Shown: positions 20,231 through 33,240, counted from the first letter of the stretch. The stretch: 64,000 nt of DNA from Patagioenas fasciata (GCF_037038585.1 NC_092526.1:40931501-40995500), one strand, 5' to 3'. Notes: a model not told the origin generated them from the letters alone. Numbers and translations are program-made.

Positions 20231-21163
20231 CTACTGCTGACAGAAAAATGATTGAATCTGCTTCTCCAGTGCCACTTTCATCTCCTGGTTCCTCATGCTG
20301 TAGATGACGGGGTTCACTGTTGGAGGCAACACTGAGTACAGAAAAGATACCACCAGGTCCAGGCTAGGGGAGGAGGTGGAGGGGGGCTTCAGGTAGGCAA
20401 ACATGGAAGTGCTTATAAACAGGGAGACCACAACCAGGTGAGGGAGGCAGGTGGAAAAGGCTTTGTGTCGTCCCTGCTCAGAGGGGATCCTCAGCACGGC
20501 CCTGAAGATCTGCACATAGGACAGTATGATGAATAGAAAACACCCAAGTCCTAAAGAGACACTAAGCACCAGAAGCCCAGTTTCCCTGAAATAGGTGTCT
20601 GAACAGGAGAGCTTGAGGATGTGGGGGATTTCACAGAAGAACTGGTCCAGGGCATTGCCCTTGCAGAGTGGCAGTGAAAATGTATTGGCTGTGTGCAGCA
20701 GAGCATTGAGAAACCCAGTGGCCCAGGCAGCTGCTGCCATGTGGACACAAGCTCTGCTGCCCAGGAGGGTTCCGTAGTGCAGGGGTTTGCAGATGGCAAC
20801 GTAGCAGTCGTAGGACATGATGGTGAGAAGAGAAAGCTCTGCTCCAAAGAAGAAGACAACCATTAAAACTTGGGCAGTGCATTCTTGATAGGAGATGGCT
20901 CTGGTGTCCCAGAGGGAATTGGCCATGGACTTGGGGACTGTGGTGGAAATGAAGCCCAGGTCAAGCATGGAGAGGTTGAGGAGGAAGAAGTACATGGGGG
21001 TGTGGAGGTGCTGGTCACAGGCTATGGTGGTGATGATGAGGCCGTTGCCCAGGAGGGCAGCCAGGTAGATGCCCAGGAAGAGCCAGAAGTGCAAGAGCTG
21101 CAGCTCCCATGTGTCTGCAAATGCCAGGAGGAGGAACTGGGTGATGGAGCTGCTGTTAGACAT
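20231..21163 (-). CDS. Olfactory receptor, family 14-like (intact, copy 2)
   Basis: 310-residue single-exon OR, the duplicate of the gene at 267-1196 with only a few differences. All OR hallmarks are present (GNGLI, LHTPMYFFLLNLS, KAFSTCLPHL, NPVIYSMRN), but the TM3 motif reads MSYDCYVAICKP, so the Arg of DRY is Cys. That Arg normally holds class A receptors inactive and contacts the G protein, so signalling may be altered. The start is the MSNSSS methionine: the splice acceptor between it and the upstream in-frame Met is conserved, as in copy 1. It has one more residue than copy 1 after TM2. Confidence 0.92.
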   Translation of the reverse strand: MSNSSSITQFLLLAFADTWELQLLHFWLFLGIYLAALLGNGLIITTIACDQHLHTPMYFFLLNLSMLDLGFISTTVPKSMANSLWDTRAISYQECTAQVLMVVFFFGAELSLLTIMSYDCYVAICKPLHYGTLLGSRACVHMAAAAWATGFLNALLHTANTFSLPLCKGNALDQFFCEIPHILKLSCSDTYFRETGLLVLSVSLGLGCFLFIILSYVQIFRAVLRIPSEQGRHKAFSTCLPHLVVVSLFISTSMFAYLKPPSTSSPSLDLVVSFLYSVLPPTVNPVIYSMRNQEMKVALEKQIQSFFCQQ

Positions 21164-21279
21164 GTGCTGCCTCTGGGCATGAGGACAATGTCCTAGGAGA
21201 AAAAGACAATGACAAGCTACAAAAGAATTCTTGAGCAAAATCAAAGCCATTTCCCGTAGAAGCCCCACTGTCACACACA

Positions 21280-24200
21280 GACACTTTTCTTTTACCTGGA
21301 GACTGCCTTCAACTTTGTAGCTGGAGCCCTGGTTGGTGCTTGATAAGCATCTGATGAAGAACTGGCCCTCTACCTTGGGCTCCTGATAAGTCAGCCTGAC
21401 TCTAAAGAAGTGAGCAGGGGAGGTGGCCAGTCCTGGTGTTCAACCTGGTCAAGTGCAAACCACTGCTAATGCAGACAGGCCTGTCAGCATCTGAAATCAC
21501 AGTGGGAAGAATCAGGAATGGTAAGGGCAGTTTCAGAGTTCTAGGATTTTATAGCTTCCACCCAATTTCACCTTGAGAGGGTTCTTGGGTGTCAGAAACC
21601 CTTAGCGTTTCTGCTACACTGGGGGAGAACAGCACGAGTTCTGTGATGCAAGAGGTTGTCTGTGGCGTAGTGCAGAGGGAGGGCAGCTGGTCTGTCCCTC
21701 TGTCTTGCTCCCAGCTGCCCTGGGTTGGCACCTTTCTGAGATGGCGGCTGATCACACTCCCATGTTGACCTGAAATGCCACCAGGCACTGCTGAGAGCAG
21801 AGGGATCCACCTCAGAGCATGACATGTCTCAGCCTTTCCTAAGGTCTTAGCATCCCACGTTTAGCCCAGGACACACATGGCTCATCTCACAAACCCAACA
21901 GCATTTTCTCTGTCACAGTATCTCTGTGATCGTCCTTGGGGCTTTCAGATAACACAAGGATTCTGTGGGACACATTTTCACCCTGGAGTGAAGCTCACAG
22001 CTTGGAAGGATGCCTCAAGGAGACAGCCAAGAGTCCTAATGATGGCATTTGATTCGGAGAGATTCAGCTCATTCCCCAGCCCCACAGACTGCATTGCCCA
22101 CAGCCCCACAGGGCAGAGCAAAGCTGGGACACGTGTTTCCAAGGACACACCTGCAGGAAAGGACCCACAAGATCAGGCTGTGACTCTGCAGCTGAAACTC
22201 CCATCCCCAGAGAGCCTGACAGCAAGAACAGGATCACAGAAACAGTGACCCAGAGCAGGGGAGCAAGACGGAAAATGCGGTGAGGGCGGGTGTGAGAGAG
22301 GCCAGGGCAGAGGCAGCCGGGCACTCAAACAGCGTCACCCTTCCCCAGCTGTGCAGCCACCTCCCAGACACCAACATTGCCGGGCAGCTGCTCTCAGCCC
22401 CTGTGCTCTGCAGAGGAACTGGAGCTCTGGCTGCACAGGAGCTGCTTCATGCCTTGGAGCCCCCGGCCCTGAGGGCAGAGGCTTTGCTGGGTGGGAGAGG
22501 GGGCGAGGGGGCTGCTCAGATGAGGGTTCTCCACTGAGGAGATCAAAGGGAGTTTTCAGAATTCTCCCTCCCCGTGGTGGACACTCCCTCGGGACACTCC
22601 TACCACATTTCTTGTGTTAGTTTCCTTTCCTTCCCATATCACAACCCTGCATTCTGGAGATTCTCACCCTGGCAGATTTTGTCTTGTGTCCTGTCTTTTC
22701 CCTGTCAGTGCTCACAGACCCCATCCCACTGTCTGTGCACTCACCCTGGCCCTACAGAAGCCTGCCTGTTTGCAGGGCACAGCCTGGGCACATACTCCTG
22801 TTTGCAGGTCGGAAAAAAGGACATGCCAGATGTTTTACCTGATATCCAGCCAAGGTAATGCTGGTGTTTCCCACAGGCTGGGGACTGGCTGAAGGCACGT
22901 CAGGAGCCTCCTGGCAATCCTACTGATCACCCATAGTTACAGTTCAGGAGTCACAAGGACTTGTTTAAAATTAAGAACTCCTTTTCCGTTTATGTCTTGC
23001 CATTTCCAAAGAGCAGGAAATCTAAAACACAGACTCAGGAAAGTTTCTTATATTGCTGTTAACCCTTTTCTTGACCTCCTTTATGAAACCTACTGTTGGA
23101 AATATTGTGGGAGTGAGCTGAAACTCTGAGCAGCCTGGACCGACACAATACCCCTCAAGAGCAGAAGGACCCTTCTATGAAGGCATCACTTCTTACACCC
23201 ACAGCTTCTCCCCACAGCACCGTGGGGATCTCCCCGGGCAGGCTGAGTGCTGACCCTGGCAGGCGGCAAAGTCCCTGGCCCAGCACAGCCCCGGGGTGCA
23301 GGGACCCTGCTCTGCAGGACAGCCCTGGGCACCCCTGGGTGCACATTTACACTTAGAACCCACAGCCATCCTTGGGAGAAGGCAGCATTCACACCTTGTC
23401 CCTCTGACAGTGCAGGAAGCGATCCCTGCTCTGCAGCACATCCTTCGCCTCTGCATCAGAGTATCTCTGGGAGTTGTACTTACATCTCTTGCAGGCTCTG
23501 CAATGTGACAGTTTTCAGAAATTCTACCATGGTTTGCAAATGCAATGCCCTGCAGCCACAGACTTATTATCCGTGAAGATTTATCTCCCAGTGAGCTCTC
23601 AGCATTCTCCCACCCCAGACTGCATTTCCCCTCTCTCTGCCTGGCTCCTCTCCCCTCCGTGCTGCAGGCAGAGCCCTCAGCCCTGCTGCGCTCTGCAGAG
23701 GAGCTGCTCCTGGGCAGAGCTGTCTCTCTGCAGCGCTGCCTCTTGCCATGAGCTCCCTGTGTCCCAGGAGCCCAGCCCAGCTCAGCAGCACAGGAGCAGC
23801 CCAAGGTGGCACTTTCTCTGTCCCCTCTGTGCTCCCTCCAGGTGTCACTGGGGAGGAACCTGCCCTGAAACTGTCTGAAGTCATCACTGTTGTTTCCTCT
23901 CTCAGTTGGCCAGACACACATTTCTAGAAGTGTGATTTCCCCTCTCAGAGACAAAATCACCTCTAAATATCATCCTTTTTTATTTTATTGTTACATGGGA
24001 CAGACAGACAGAGAAAGGGAGGGATCTCCTTTACCCCTGCTGAGGGAAGGAATTCAGCAGGGTCAACGGAGGAATCCCATCCTGCATTTCTATTCCCAGA
24101 ATTTGAAGGAGACTCAGCTCCCTCCCATCTCTGTCACAAAGCCACAGGAGGTGGGATTCCTCTTTCCTCTTTTCAGGTGGGCATGAAATAGAGAAACAAA

Positions 24201-25104
24201 ATAGGCATCTCAGCCTCTTTTCTCAACTCCAGTGCAAATTAATGGAAATGGAAGGCAGGAGTGAGATGTTCAGATGCAAATACCTGGTGACATTTGAGCG
24301 TCCAGACGTGGTGCAAGGTATGTTCAGGTAACTGCAAGCTATAATGGAGAAGTTCATAAAGACAGGGTAACATCTTAGGGATGATACATGTGAAGCTTGG
24401 AGTGAAATTCCTGTCACCAAGTGAAATGACAGCTGATGTCCCAATAAAGGCCAAAAGAACCATTTCCTAATCTTTATGTTCACGACCATTTATGAAGGTT
24501 TTCATATGAACGACTGCAGTCCTGTACCATCAGGACAACTCAGTCTCTCTCTAGTCCATCAGCTGAATTTACCAGCTCTCCAGTGACTACACTGGCAGTT
24601 GTCCCATGTTCATCCCCACATTGCCTCACTGAATTCAGGGCAAATACTCGATTTCGTGTTCAAATCCAGGCCCATAGAGCTACATGAGATGCCAAGGCTA
24701 GCATGGACTACACAGGATGTCCAGGAAATCCATTCCCATTCAGGGCAGGTGTGTCACAACTGCCCAGACAGCACTGCAGAGTGGGATTTATTGTCTGTGT
24801 GCTGCTGGCTGATACAATCAGTGCAAGGCATCGGTCATCAGAGAGGCAAGGTCTGTCTCTTCTCTACCCAACAGCTGCAGGCATTGCACAAACAAGCAGC
24901 AGATCACACAGGAATCTCTGCTCACTCTCCTGATGATACAGTCAATGAAAAGACCAAATACTTTCACAGTGTTCCTGGATCTATCTTGTCTGCAAGGTCA
25001 GTATCCTCAAGTACAGTGATGGTTCATATCAAAACTCAGTTGAAACTCAAAGAGGAATTCCAGGGCACCCAGATAAGCTGTTGCTTCTTCAACAACAGCT
25101 AAAG
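21280..25104. other. OR upstream flank (copy 2), no gene recognised
   Basis: Duplicate of 1311-5129. An 8-base difference lies at about 23580. No gene supported. Confidence 0.7.
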
Positions 25105-25395
25105 AAGAACCCTAAATTCTGTGAGACCACTACTGAATTTAGTAAGACTAGGTGTAGGTAAATCTAAGGTACTTCATGTCTTTGCCTCAGTTACCACCAG
25201 CAAGGTCTTCCAGGTCTTTGTGCTTTCAGGCAGGACTCTGGAGTAGAACAACCAGTGGTGGGTGGGGATAAAGCCAGGGGTTACATAACCAAACTGCACC
25301 CTTACCAGACCCCAGGACCAGAGGGTTTGCATCCAAGAGTGCTGAGAGAATGTTTTTCCCCAGGAGGTGCTGATCTGTTATGATCCCCGTATGAA
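25105..25395 (+). mobile_element. CR1 remnant (RT part, copy 2)
   Basis: Duplicate of 5130-5420, with the same degenerate reverse-transcriptase similarity. Confidence 0.65.
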
Positions 25396-25569
25396 AGGCT
25401 CTCAGACTCTGTGAGGTATTTAAAATGTTGTACTTCAGATCTAGCACTATAAGAGGAGTCATAAAGACAATCTCATGTCCCTTTAGATGGTGGGAACCCC
25501 AGGTGGTGTGGCATTGAGTGAGCTTCCAAGCCAAACACTCCATCATGGTGCAACAGCTGAGAGAGGTAC

Positions 25570-25750
25570 TGTGGCCGAAATGTGGACTGCCAGGACCTGT
25601 CCTTTGTCCTGTCACAGCACTGTGACATTCTTGGATTAAATGAGGTGTGGTGGGACAGCTGGTTCTTCTGGGGTGCTGCAATGGACGGATACAGGCAAGG
25701 AGGATGAGGACGGGGGATGCCCCTGTGTGAACAAGAATTTCAGATATATG
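25570..25750 (+). mobile_element. CR1 remnant (endonuclease part, copy 2)
   Basis: Duplicate of 5595-5775. Confidence 0.6.
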
Positions 25751-25830
25751 GAGCTTCTCAATGAGATTGGCAACAAGTTGAGTTAGCTTGTGTGAGTGTG
25801 GAGGAGAGGAGAAGTCAGTAAGGGTGACAT

Positions 25831-26112
25831 GGGATTTCACAGAAGAACTGGTCCACAGCATTGCCTTTGCAGAGCGGCAGTGAAAATGTATTGGCCGTGT
25901 GCAGCAGAGCACGGAGAAACCCAGTGGCCCAGGCAGCTGCTGCCATGTGGACACAAGCTCTGCTGCCCTGGAGGGTCCTGTAGTGCAGGGGTTTGCAGAT
26001 GGAAACGTAGCGGTCATAGGCCATCACAGTCAGAACTGCATACTCTGTGCAAAGCACGAAGAAAAACACAAAGCTGTGCAGCACATCCTACATAGGAAAT
26101 GGTCCTGGCCAG
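25831..26112 (-). pseudogene. Olfactory receptor fragment (copy 2)
   Basis: Duplicate of the truncated OR at 5856-6137, with the same missing ends and the same frame change before TM3. The defects therefore predate the duplication. Confidence 0.88.
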
Positions 26113-26205
26113 AGGAACACTGGTTTCCACTTGTGAGAATGGAGAGATTTTCAGCAGTGTTCCTCCCATTTCACTGTCTTACAGAGAAGAGCTGCGGGGA
26201 TTTTG

Positions 26206-26578
26206 TTTTCTTTCTTCTGTTCTACGTGACCCACCACATCTGAGGAGGGTTTTTAGGGCAGAAATGCTTGGTATTTCTGCTGCATTCCAAGTGAAACCTT
26301 GTAGGTGCTGACAGGCAAAGGGGCTGTCAGATTCAAACTCAAAAGTTTCTTGTAATGTTAATGGGTCCCACTGAGGAACACTGCTGAGGAACTGTCCCCA
26401 GGGTCTGGGTAGAGCAGAAAACTGGAGGCAGAGATGACAGGTCAGGAAAAGCAAAGTCAAAGTGGCTCTGCCGCTGAGTAAACCTGGATGTGTGTCATTA
26501 ATCAAAGCCCCAAGCCCTGACCCCCAGCCCCTGGGAAGGCAGATCCTGTCCCTCACATGTTGCCCAGGGCTCTTCCTG
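26206..26578. other. 373-base segment present only in the right copy
   Basis: Aligning the copies, 6230/6231 corresponds to 26205/26579, so 373 bases are extra here. The segment has no terminal repeats, target-site duplication or A tail, which suggests a deletion in the left copy rather than an insertion. No gene is seen in it. Confidence 0.85.
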
Positions 26579-27718
26579 GGACAGTGGGATGCGGGGCTGT
26601 GCAAGGCCAAGGACAGGACTATGGTCTGACTACTACCAGGTTCCTGGGAGGGGACAAAGAGGCCATGAGGCCCCTGTGCTGTAAGGACAAGGTGTCTGCT
26701 CGCAGGAATCAGAGGTGGAAGCAACAACTGTAGATAAGGGGAGAAGGAGCCCATATCTGATGGGGGCTTTCAGTCTTTTGACATCCCTTGATCATCTCCA
26801 CAACAGCCTGTCCTATGCTGTGGCATCCCCTGCACCGCTTTCCCTGCTGGCTGGAGACATCCACCCTCCTACCCCACCTTGGTCTTGTCTGAGCATCTTC
26901 CTTCCTTTGCTGATATGTCTCCATCCTCTCCAACTGTTCCTTGAAGCACAAAGCCTTGGGCTGATGCAGACTCCCTCTGGGGGACCTGCTCCAGCACAGC
27001 ACTGCCCTTCTAGTCACATTCCTTTCTCTCCATGGCCAGCCTGGACCTCCCCAGCTGAACTTTGTGCCATTTTTTATTTCTCAAGCTCTTTCCCACTATG
27101 AAGAAAACCTCCACCATCTCTGAAACCACCCTTCAAGCACTCTCAGTCTACTCCTACACTGCTGCAGCCTCCCCAGCGCTGCTCAGCCAAAGCAGCCCAG
27201 GTCCCTCAGCATCCCACACTATGTGTACTATGTCCCAAACCCCACCTTGGCAGAGCCCTGCACTCTCCAGTTTCTCCATACTTGTCCAAACTGGGAAGCC
27301 GCACACTGGCAGACACCCATGTGTGTGGGGTCACACCAGTGCTGAACCGAATGGGATGAGAACTCCAGGTGTCTGGGTCCCCACGCTCCTCCTCATGCAG
27401 CCCCGTGTGCAGCTGCCTTGTTCATGGTGAGTGCACCACAGCCTTGTGTGGTGGCCCTTGTAGTGCCCAGGTCCTTCTCCTCAGGGTCACTGCTCAACAT
27501 GTCAGGTCCTGGTCTGGATGGGGTTGTTCTCCTATCCCAACACAGAACTTGCAACTTCTCGTAGTAATTCTACAGACCTTTCTGACAGGGAAATCCCAGA
27601 TTTTCGCAACGTCTGGACTCTCCCTGGAGTGAAGCTCCATTTGCTCAGCTGTTAATGTTTGCATGCAGATGGCTTATCGTTATGTCATCCTGTCTCTCCC
27701 AAGAGAGCAGCACGAGGA

Positions 27719-28053
27719 TGTGGAGGTGTTTCGTTAGAAGGAGATATGTTGTTGAATTAGTCAGGCCCAAAGGAATCTCAAGGCCACTTCAAGAAGCTGA
27801 GAACAGAATCTGCTGTGAGAAAGAGGGGCGTTTCTTCATTAACAGGGCCTCAGCATGGTGTGAGTCGTCGGACCTATCATTGGTGAGGCTCCAGCGTGTG
27901 GACTGCCCATGATGTTCATTTAGCGAATCCATGCTTGGAGCGTGGATTCATGACTAGAGAATAGTTGCGTATATAAGGAGACATGTTTCTGTAATAAATG
28001 GCATTGCGTGATTCACATTGAATCGGAGTGCTGAGTCCTTTATCGTTCCAACA
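27719..28053 (+). mobile_element. Solo LTR, 335 bp, with 6-bp TSD (copy 2)
   Basis: Duplicate of the LTR at 7371-7705, flanked by the same CGAGGA at 27713-27718 and 28054-28059. The insertion therefore predates the segmental duplication. The flanking regions 26579-27712 and 28060-29027 hold no recognised gene. Confidence 0.9.
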
Positions 28054-29027
28054 CGAGGAGTTATAGGACGCTATGAATACCACCTCCTGGAGAAACTGTG
28101 GGGTCTTGTGGGTCTGGTTCTCATAATACCAGAGGTCTGGAGTCAGAGGGGAAGCTTCCCTTCATGTGGGAGAGCAGCAGGAATGTGTGGAGCTCTGTCT
28201 GGGGACAGATAATATGAGCTGAAAGCTGAGGAGACAGCATGAGAGGGCAGAACAACATGGGCAATGTTGTGGTGGGTGGACATCAGCTTCTGCCTCACTG
28301 ATCAGGAAGAGGAACTAGATGAGCCCTCCTTCAGACAAATGAAAGAAGTCTCATGTTTCCAGGGCTAGGTCCTCATGGCAGACCTAAGATATCCCAATAC
28401 CTGCAAGGTACCAGCCATCCAGGAGGGGTTTGGACTTCATTGGTGACAACTTCCTGATGTGATTGACTGAAGACTCAATGAGATGAGGTGCCCTGTGGGC
28501 ACTTACAAGCTGGAAAGAGTTGGTCAGGGATGCAACAGTCAGGGACAAGAAAGTAGAGCTGAGGCTCCTGGAAGATGATAACAAGGCAAAGAGCAGGATT
28601 TCAGGAGAGCAAGCTTTGGCCTGCTGAGGGACCTCCTTGGGTCCTATGGGATATGACCTTGGTGTCTACAGCATTTTGTCTCTCACATTTCCTCCCTCCT
28701 CTCTCCCACCTGCTGTTGTGCAGCGTTTTTTACCCTTTCTCAAATACAATATCCCAGAGGTGCTGCCAACATCACTGAGTGGCTCAGATTTGGCAAGGAC
28801 TGGATCCATCTTGGAGCCAACTGGAATCGGTTCTGTCTGATGTCATTCAAAGTCCTGTTGTCTTCTCAGACAGGCGATGACTGTAACACACCCACACTCA
28901 CCCCCAGTTCCAAGTCAGTGTAAATCCAGTACAGGGTGACAACGTGTTGGATGTTTCAAACTACTTGGTCATGGAGAACAAATGGAAACGATCTTCTGTC
29001 AGTAACCTGAGGATGTCTCCAGTCAAT

Positions 29028-29930
29028 TAGCAGGTTCCTATGGGGAACTGTAATCGCTCTGACATTCACTGGCCAGGTAAAGCAGCAGGTGCCAAGAGTC
29101 CAGAGGATCTTGGTCCAACTTCTTAACATGACTGCCTGGTGGGCCAACAAGGGAGATGCTCAAAGGGATCTGTTACTAGCAAACAACGAAGAGTTGCTGA
29201 GGGATGTGAACATCAGTGTCCACCTTGGTTGCCATGACCACAAAACAGTGCAGTCTCAGGCACCAGAGGGGAGGGAGGAAGGCCAGTAGCAGAGCACAGG
29301 CTGGTGGGCTCCAGAGGAGAAGACTTTGACATACTGGGGGATGGCAGCCAAGCTGGTGACATGGTGACATGGAAGTAGGTCTGAAGGTTGAAGGAGCTCA
29401 GGAAGTTGGATAGGCCTTACAGGACAGCCTGCTCCAAGCACAAGAATGATCTCTCCAAGTACCCCTGAAAAGCAGCATTTATCTTGTGAGGTTGCTCATC
29501 TGATCTGATGGAGCTCCAGGGCAAAAAGGCAGCACACAGGAGCTGGAAGCGGGGGAACCTGAAAAGGAAGAATTTAGAAGCGTTGCCCATGGATGTAAGG
29601 ATGATGCCTAAGTTTCCCTGGGTTTGGCACCTGCAGGGGAGGGTGAGGGCAGCAAGATGAGCTGAAACTGCTTCACTTGCAGTAAAAGAATAGGCAGCGC
29701 TAATGTGGGCCTTCTAGCGCACTTTGTAAGAGTAGAAACAGGCAGGACTGACACACTATGTGGCTTCCTTGCCTCCGTCTTCACCAGCAAGGTCACCTGG
29801 GACTTTGTTCTGGAAGGCAGGAGTCAGAAGAACAAACAGGAGTGACCCCTCAAGTCAGGGGTTCCCTACGCAAACTCAGACACCATTACAGAAAAGGAGA
29901 TGGGTCATTTGACCAGCTCCCTGAACACAA
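29028..29930 (+). mobile_element. CR1 remnant spanning the right edge of the duplication
   Basis: Degenerate CR1 ORF2. A DLLLANNEELLRDVN...GCHDHKTV stretch (29160-29250) matches LDLILTNKEGLVEAVK...GCSDHEMVEF of the better CR1 near 42770-42850, and further RT-like pieces follow near 29760-29930. It is continuous across 29140, so this is the ancestral side of the duplication breakpoint. Confidence 0.65.
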
Positions 29931-31484
29931 GTATCGCTGTGCTGTGGCACCTGAGATTCCCAGGAACACCCACCTCTTGATCCAGAGTAGTGTGACTCCT
30001 CTTGAGGTATCCTGGCCTGTCTCCTCACTCACATGGTGCTTCAGGCACCCACTTTTCTGACAAGTTCAGTCTTTATCAGGAGACGCTCCTGGTCAATATG
30101 AATCAGATATCGCTGATACCATCTGTTCTGGAAGTGAGGGCACAGGAAAGGGGAAGGAAATCCAATAAATTTGGTTTTATTGCTATTTATTATGGAAATG
30201 CTCTCTGTTTGGCTATTCCTGAAAACTCCCTAATCATCCACACCAGACTTGAAGCCTTTAGGAAAATGTGGCAGAGAGCCTTGGCTTCTAAGGGTATTTT
30301 GGATGTTAATGAGCTCTCTGCTGCCATGATACTGACTGCAGATACTGAAAAAATGAACAAACCTCCAATGAATTAAAAGGCAGAAGGAAACTCAAGTTTC
30401 TGAGGGTGTTTGGGATCCCACAAAGGGCCATCGCTGACACAGCTGTGAAGGAAACAAACAGTCCCTGTCCCTGGAGGCTGGTGAAGCAAAAACTCAGGCA
30501 CTGGTTACAGGTGATAAAGGCGATGCAGAGATGGCTCTGATGCCATGTCATCCCTTCATGGTGCTTTATCATCAGAAAGTCCAAGCCCTGACCCCCAGGG
30601 TCTGGCAAAGGACACCCTTTCAATCGAATGTTTCTCAAGGTTCTGCCTTTTGTCAGTGTGAGTGTATCTGTGTTTCGAGTGTGGGTTTGATGACAAGTGC
30701 TGTCGCTTTAAGCACAAGGCTCTGTTTTTCTTAGGAGCTGGCAATGCCTGTGAGGATCCCAAAGCCCATCCAGCTTCTTTCATAGACCTGACAATGGTCC
30801 TCAATCACCTAAGCTGTCCCAGTCCCAAACTTGCTTCAATCCTCAATTTGGATCCATGGCCTAGCACCAAATTGCACAAGTTCCTTCTTCTGTTGCCCTA
30901 AAATTAAAACAAAACAAAACCCCCAAACATAACAAAAAACCCACCAAAACCCAACAACAAACAACAACAACAAAACAGTCTATTCCACATTAGCATGACC
31001 AGCCCATGGTGTTCAGATCTTCTTGCCTTTAAAGCACTTAATGCTACACATAGACCACTCTCTTCCTGCACTCCCATGTGTCTCACAAACCTTTCACTCT
31101 TGTCCTCTAGTAATGGGCCAACACTCCAGGATGCTGGTGCTTCCTCCAGGGTCATGGACGATTACTGAGAACTATCAAAGTCTGGGGAGTGTAAGAGAGG
31201 AGCAGAGTAAGGTCAGCTCATGGGCCATGGCTGAGCATTGCCACTCCCAGCAGCAGACATTCCCCATCTCCCAGGCACAGCCATGCTCACAGCATGCCAA
31301 TGTCACTGCCATATATGATTAGCCCGAGAGAAGCCTGCCTTCTTTCTTTAACCCTCCAAAAACACTTCATCCTTCTCTGCCTCTACCTGTAAACATCAAC
31401 CACATTCACATCAAACACAACCCAGACATGGCTGTAAAGATTTGCTAAAGTCATCAGCCATCACCCTTTTCTACTTCAAATCTC
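29931..31484. other. Intergenic, only a simple A-rich tract recognised
   Basis: No gene recognised. An A/C-rich simple tract (AAAACAAAACCC and CAACAA units) lies at about 30898-30976. Confidence 0.5.
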
Positions 31485-31830
31485 CTGACCTTCTCTTCCA
31501 CTGGGGAGGGGAGACCTTTTTGCTGTCTACAAATACCTGAAAGAAGGCTGGAGCATGGAGGGTTTTGGTCTCTCCTCCCAAGTAGTAAGTGATAGGACAA
31601 GAGGAAATGGCCTCCAGTTGCACCTGGGGAGGTTTAGGTTGGATATTAGGAAAAAATTCTTCACAGAAAAGGTTGTCAGTCATTGGAACAGGCTGTCCCT
31701 GGAGGCGTTTAAAAGGTATTTAGACGAGGTTCTTAGGGACATGGTTTAGTGCTAGAGTTGGGTTAGATTATGATTGGACTCGATGATCTTGAGGGTCTCT
31801 TCGAACCAAAATGATTCTATGATTCTATGA
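31485..31830 (+). mobile_element. CR1 LINE 3' end
   Basis: Typical CR1 3' end: 'GATAGGACAAGAGGAAATGG', a conserved stretch through the end of ORF2 and the 3' UTR, and a terminal ATTCTATG octamer repeat at about 31810-31828. It is 5'-truncated, as most CR1 copies are. Confidence 0.9.
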
Positions 31831-32464
31831 ACAAATCCCAGCTCAGTGCAAAGGTACAAAGGAATCCAGAATGTTCATGTGGTGTGCACTGGCACACAAC
31901 ATCACCTGCATTTCCAGTCTCTGAAGTCCCACCTGTGCAGCAGAGTCTGGAGTTCTGAGCTCCCTTCATCTGCCCTGCATGACACATGGAAAATGGAACC
32001 ACCCCAGTCAGTTTTGATTCTCTTCACACCCTGAAGCACCATATGGGTCAGGAGATGAGCCAAGATACTCATTCAGGACTCACACCTCCGTATTCTTAAA
32101 GTTTAGGTGTTCCCTGGAATCTCAACATACATGGTGTGTCAATATCTGAGTGCAAGGAACTGGTCAAGTGCTTTATCACCATTTCTGTAAGGGTGGCTTT
32201 GATGCACGCCTGGCTGATGCGCAGACTCTGTGTACATGGATGCTGACACCTATTGAACAACCTGCTCTGAAAAGATTAACAAGGGCACCTGTTATTTCTG
32301 GAAGGGTATTAGGACAGCAAAAAAGAAGAACCTGGGTTGGAGCAAATGAAAATGCAAACTTGTGGTCAGGGCTTTTTGGGGGGTTCTTGTAAAGCAGTGC
32401 TATACTGCATGTGAATTATTTCTGTGGTCAAAGCAAACCTCAGAGCTTTGTCTTATTTGAAAAC
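31831..32464. other. Intergenic, nothing recognised
   Basis: No gene, RNA or clear element seen. Confidence 0.5.
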
Positions 32465-33240
32465 AAGAAGAGAAAGGAAAGACAGCATCATTCAGGTTCA
32501 AAGGGACCTCAGCAGGTGCCTTGACCAACCTCCTGCTCAAAGCAGGGTCAGAACAGATTACCCGGGGCTTTATCCAAACACATTCTGGTCACTTTCTGGG
32601 ACAGAGCGAGTGCCCACTCCTGGGAAAGAGCTTCCAGTGCTTGACTAGGCTTATGATTTAAAAGTTTATCCTTTTATCCACTACCTTTTTCAGCCCAATC
32701 GTCCAGCTTGCTTTTGTGGGGGATGATTCTGAATGCCTTGCTGACTTCCAGGTAAAAAACCATCACTGTTCTACCCACATCCAGTCCTTTCCTCACAGAA
32801 AGCAAAGAGGATGGAGAGACACAACCTGCTCTGGCTACGCCCCGTCACCTTCTCTTTCAGACACCCAGAAATGGGCTCAGGGTGGACATGCTCTGTGGCA
32901 CAGCCTTTAGTTCCTCTGCTCGTCCATTGGCCATTTTTTAAAAAGTGCACACAATGTGTGAGAGCTAGCAGTCATCAGGGAATTCCCCCAGACTCCATGG
33001 CCTTTCAAAGATGATGGAGAGTGGCCTCACTGTGACATCATCCTGCTCTCTCAGCTCTTGGGATGCTTCTCCTTCTGTCCCACAGACTGGTCAGGATTGT
33101 GTTAGTTCAAGTGACCCCTGACTTGATCCCCATCCACTGCTGGTTGTTCTCCTCCAGATTCTTGCCTCCAGCCACAGAGGCTGATGAGACCTTGCTGGTG
33201 AAGACAGAGAACAAGAGGACAAAGAGACTCTCACCTCTTT
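32465..33240 (-). mobile_element. CR1 remnants, minus strand
   Basis: On the minus strand, 33240-33030 reads as a degenerate CR1 RT segment (FTSKV motif region) and 32760-32465 as a CR1 3' end. The order fits one old, partly deleted element. Confidence 0.55.

Larger units (their letters stand above)
8793..29140 (+). repeat. Segmental duplication, complete ~20.3 kb unit
   Basis: If the two direct copies are a simple tandem duplication, the repeating unit runs from just after the joint (8793) to the end of homology (29140). That length equals the final offset between copies (20348). The unit contains the USP36-like gene, the orphan CpG island, the env remnant, one intact OR, one OR fragment and a solo LTR. 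The unit limits are inferred; the homology between 1-8792 and 19965-29140 is seen directly. Confidence 0.75.
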
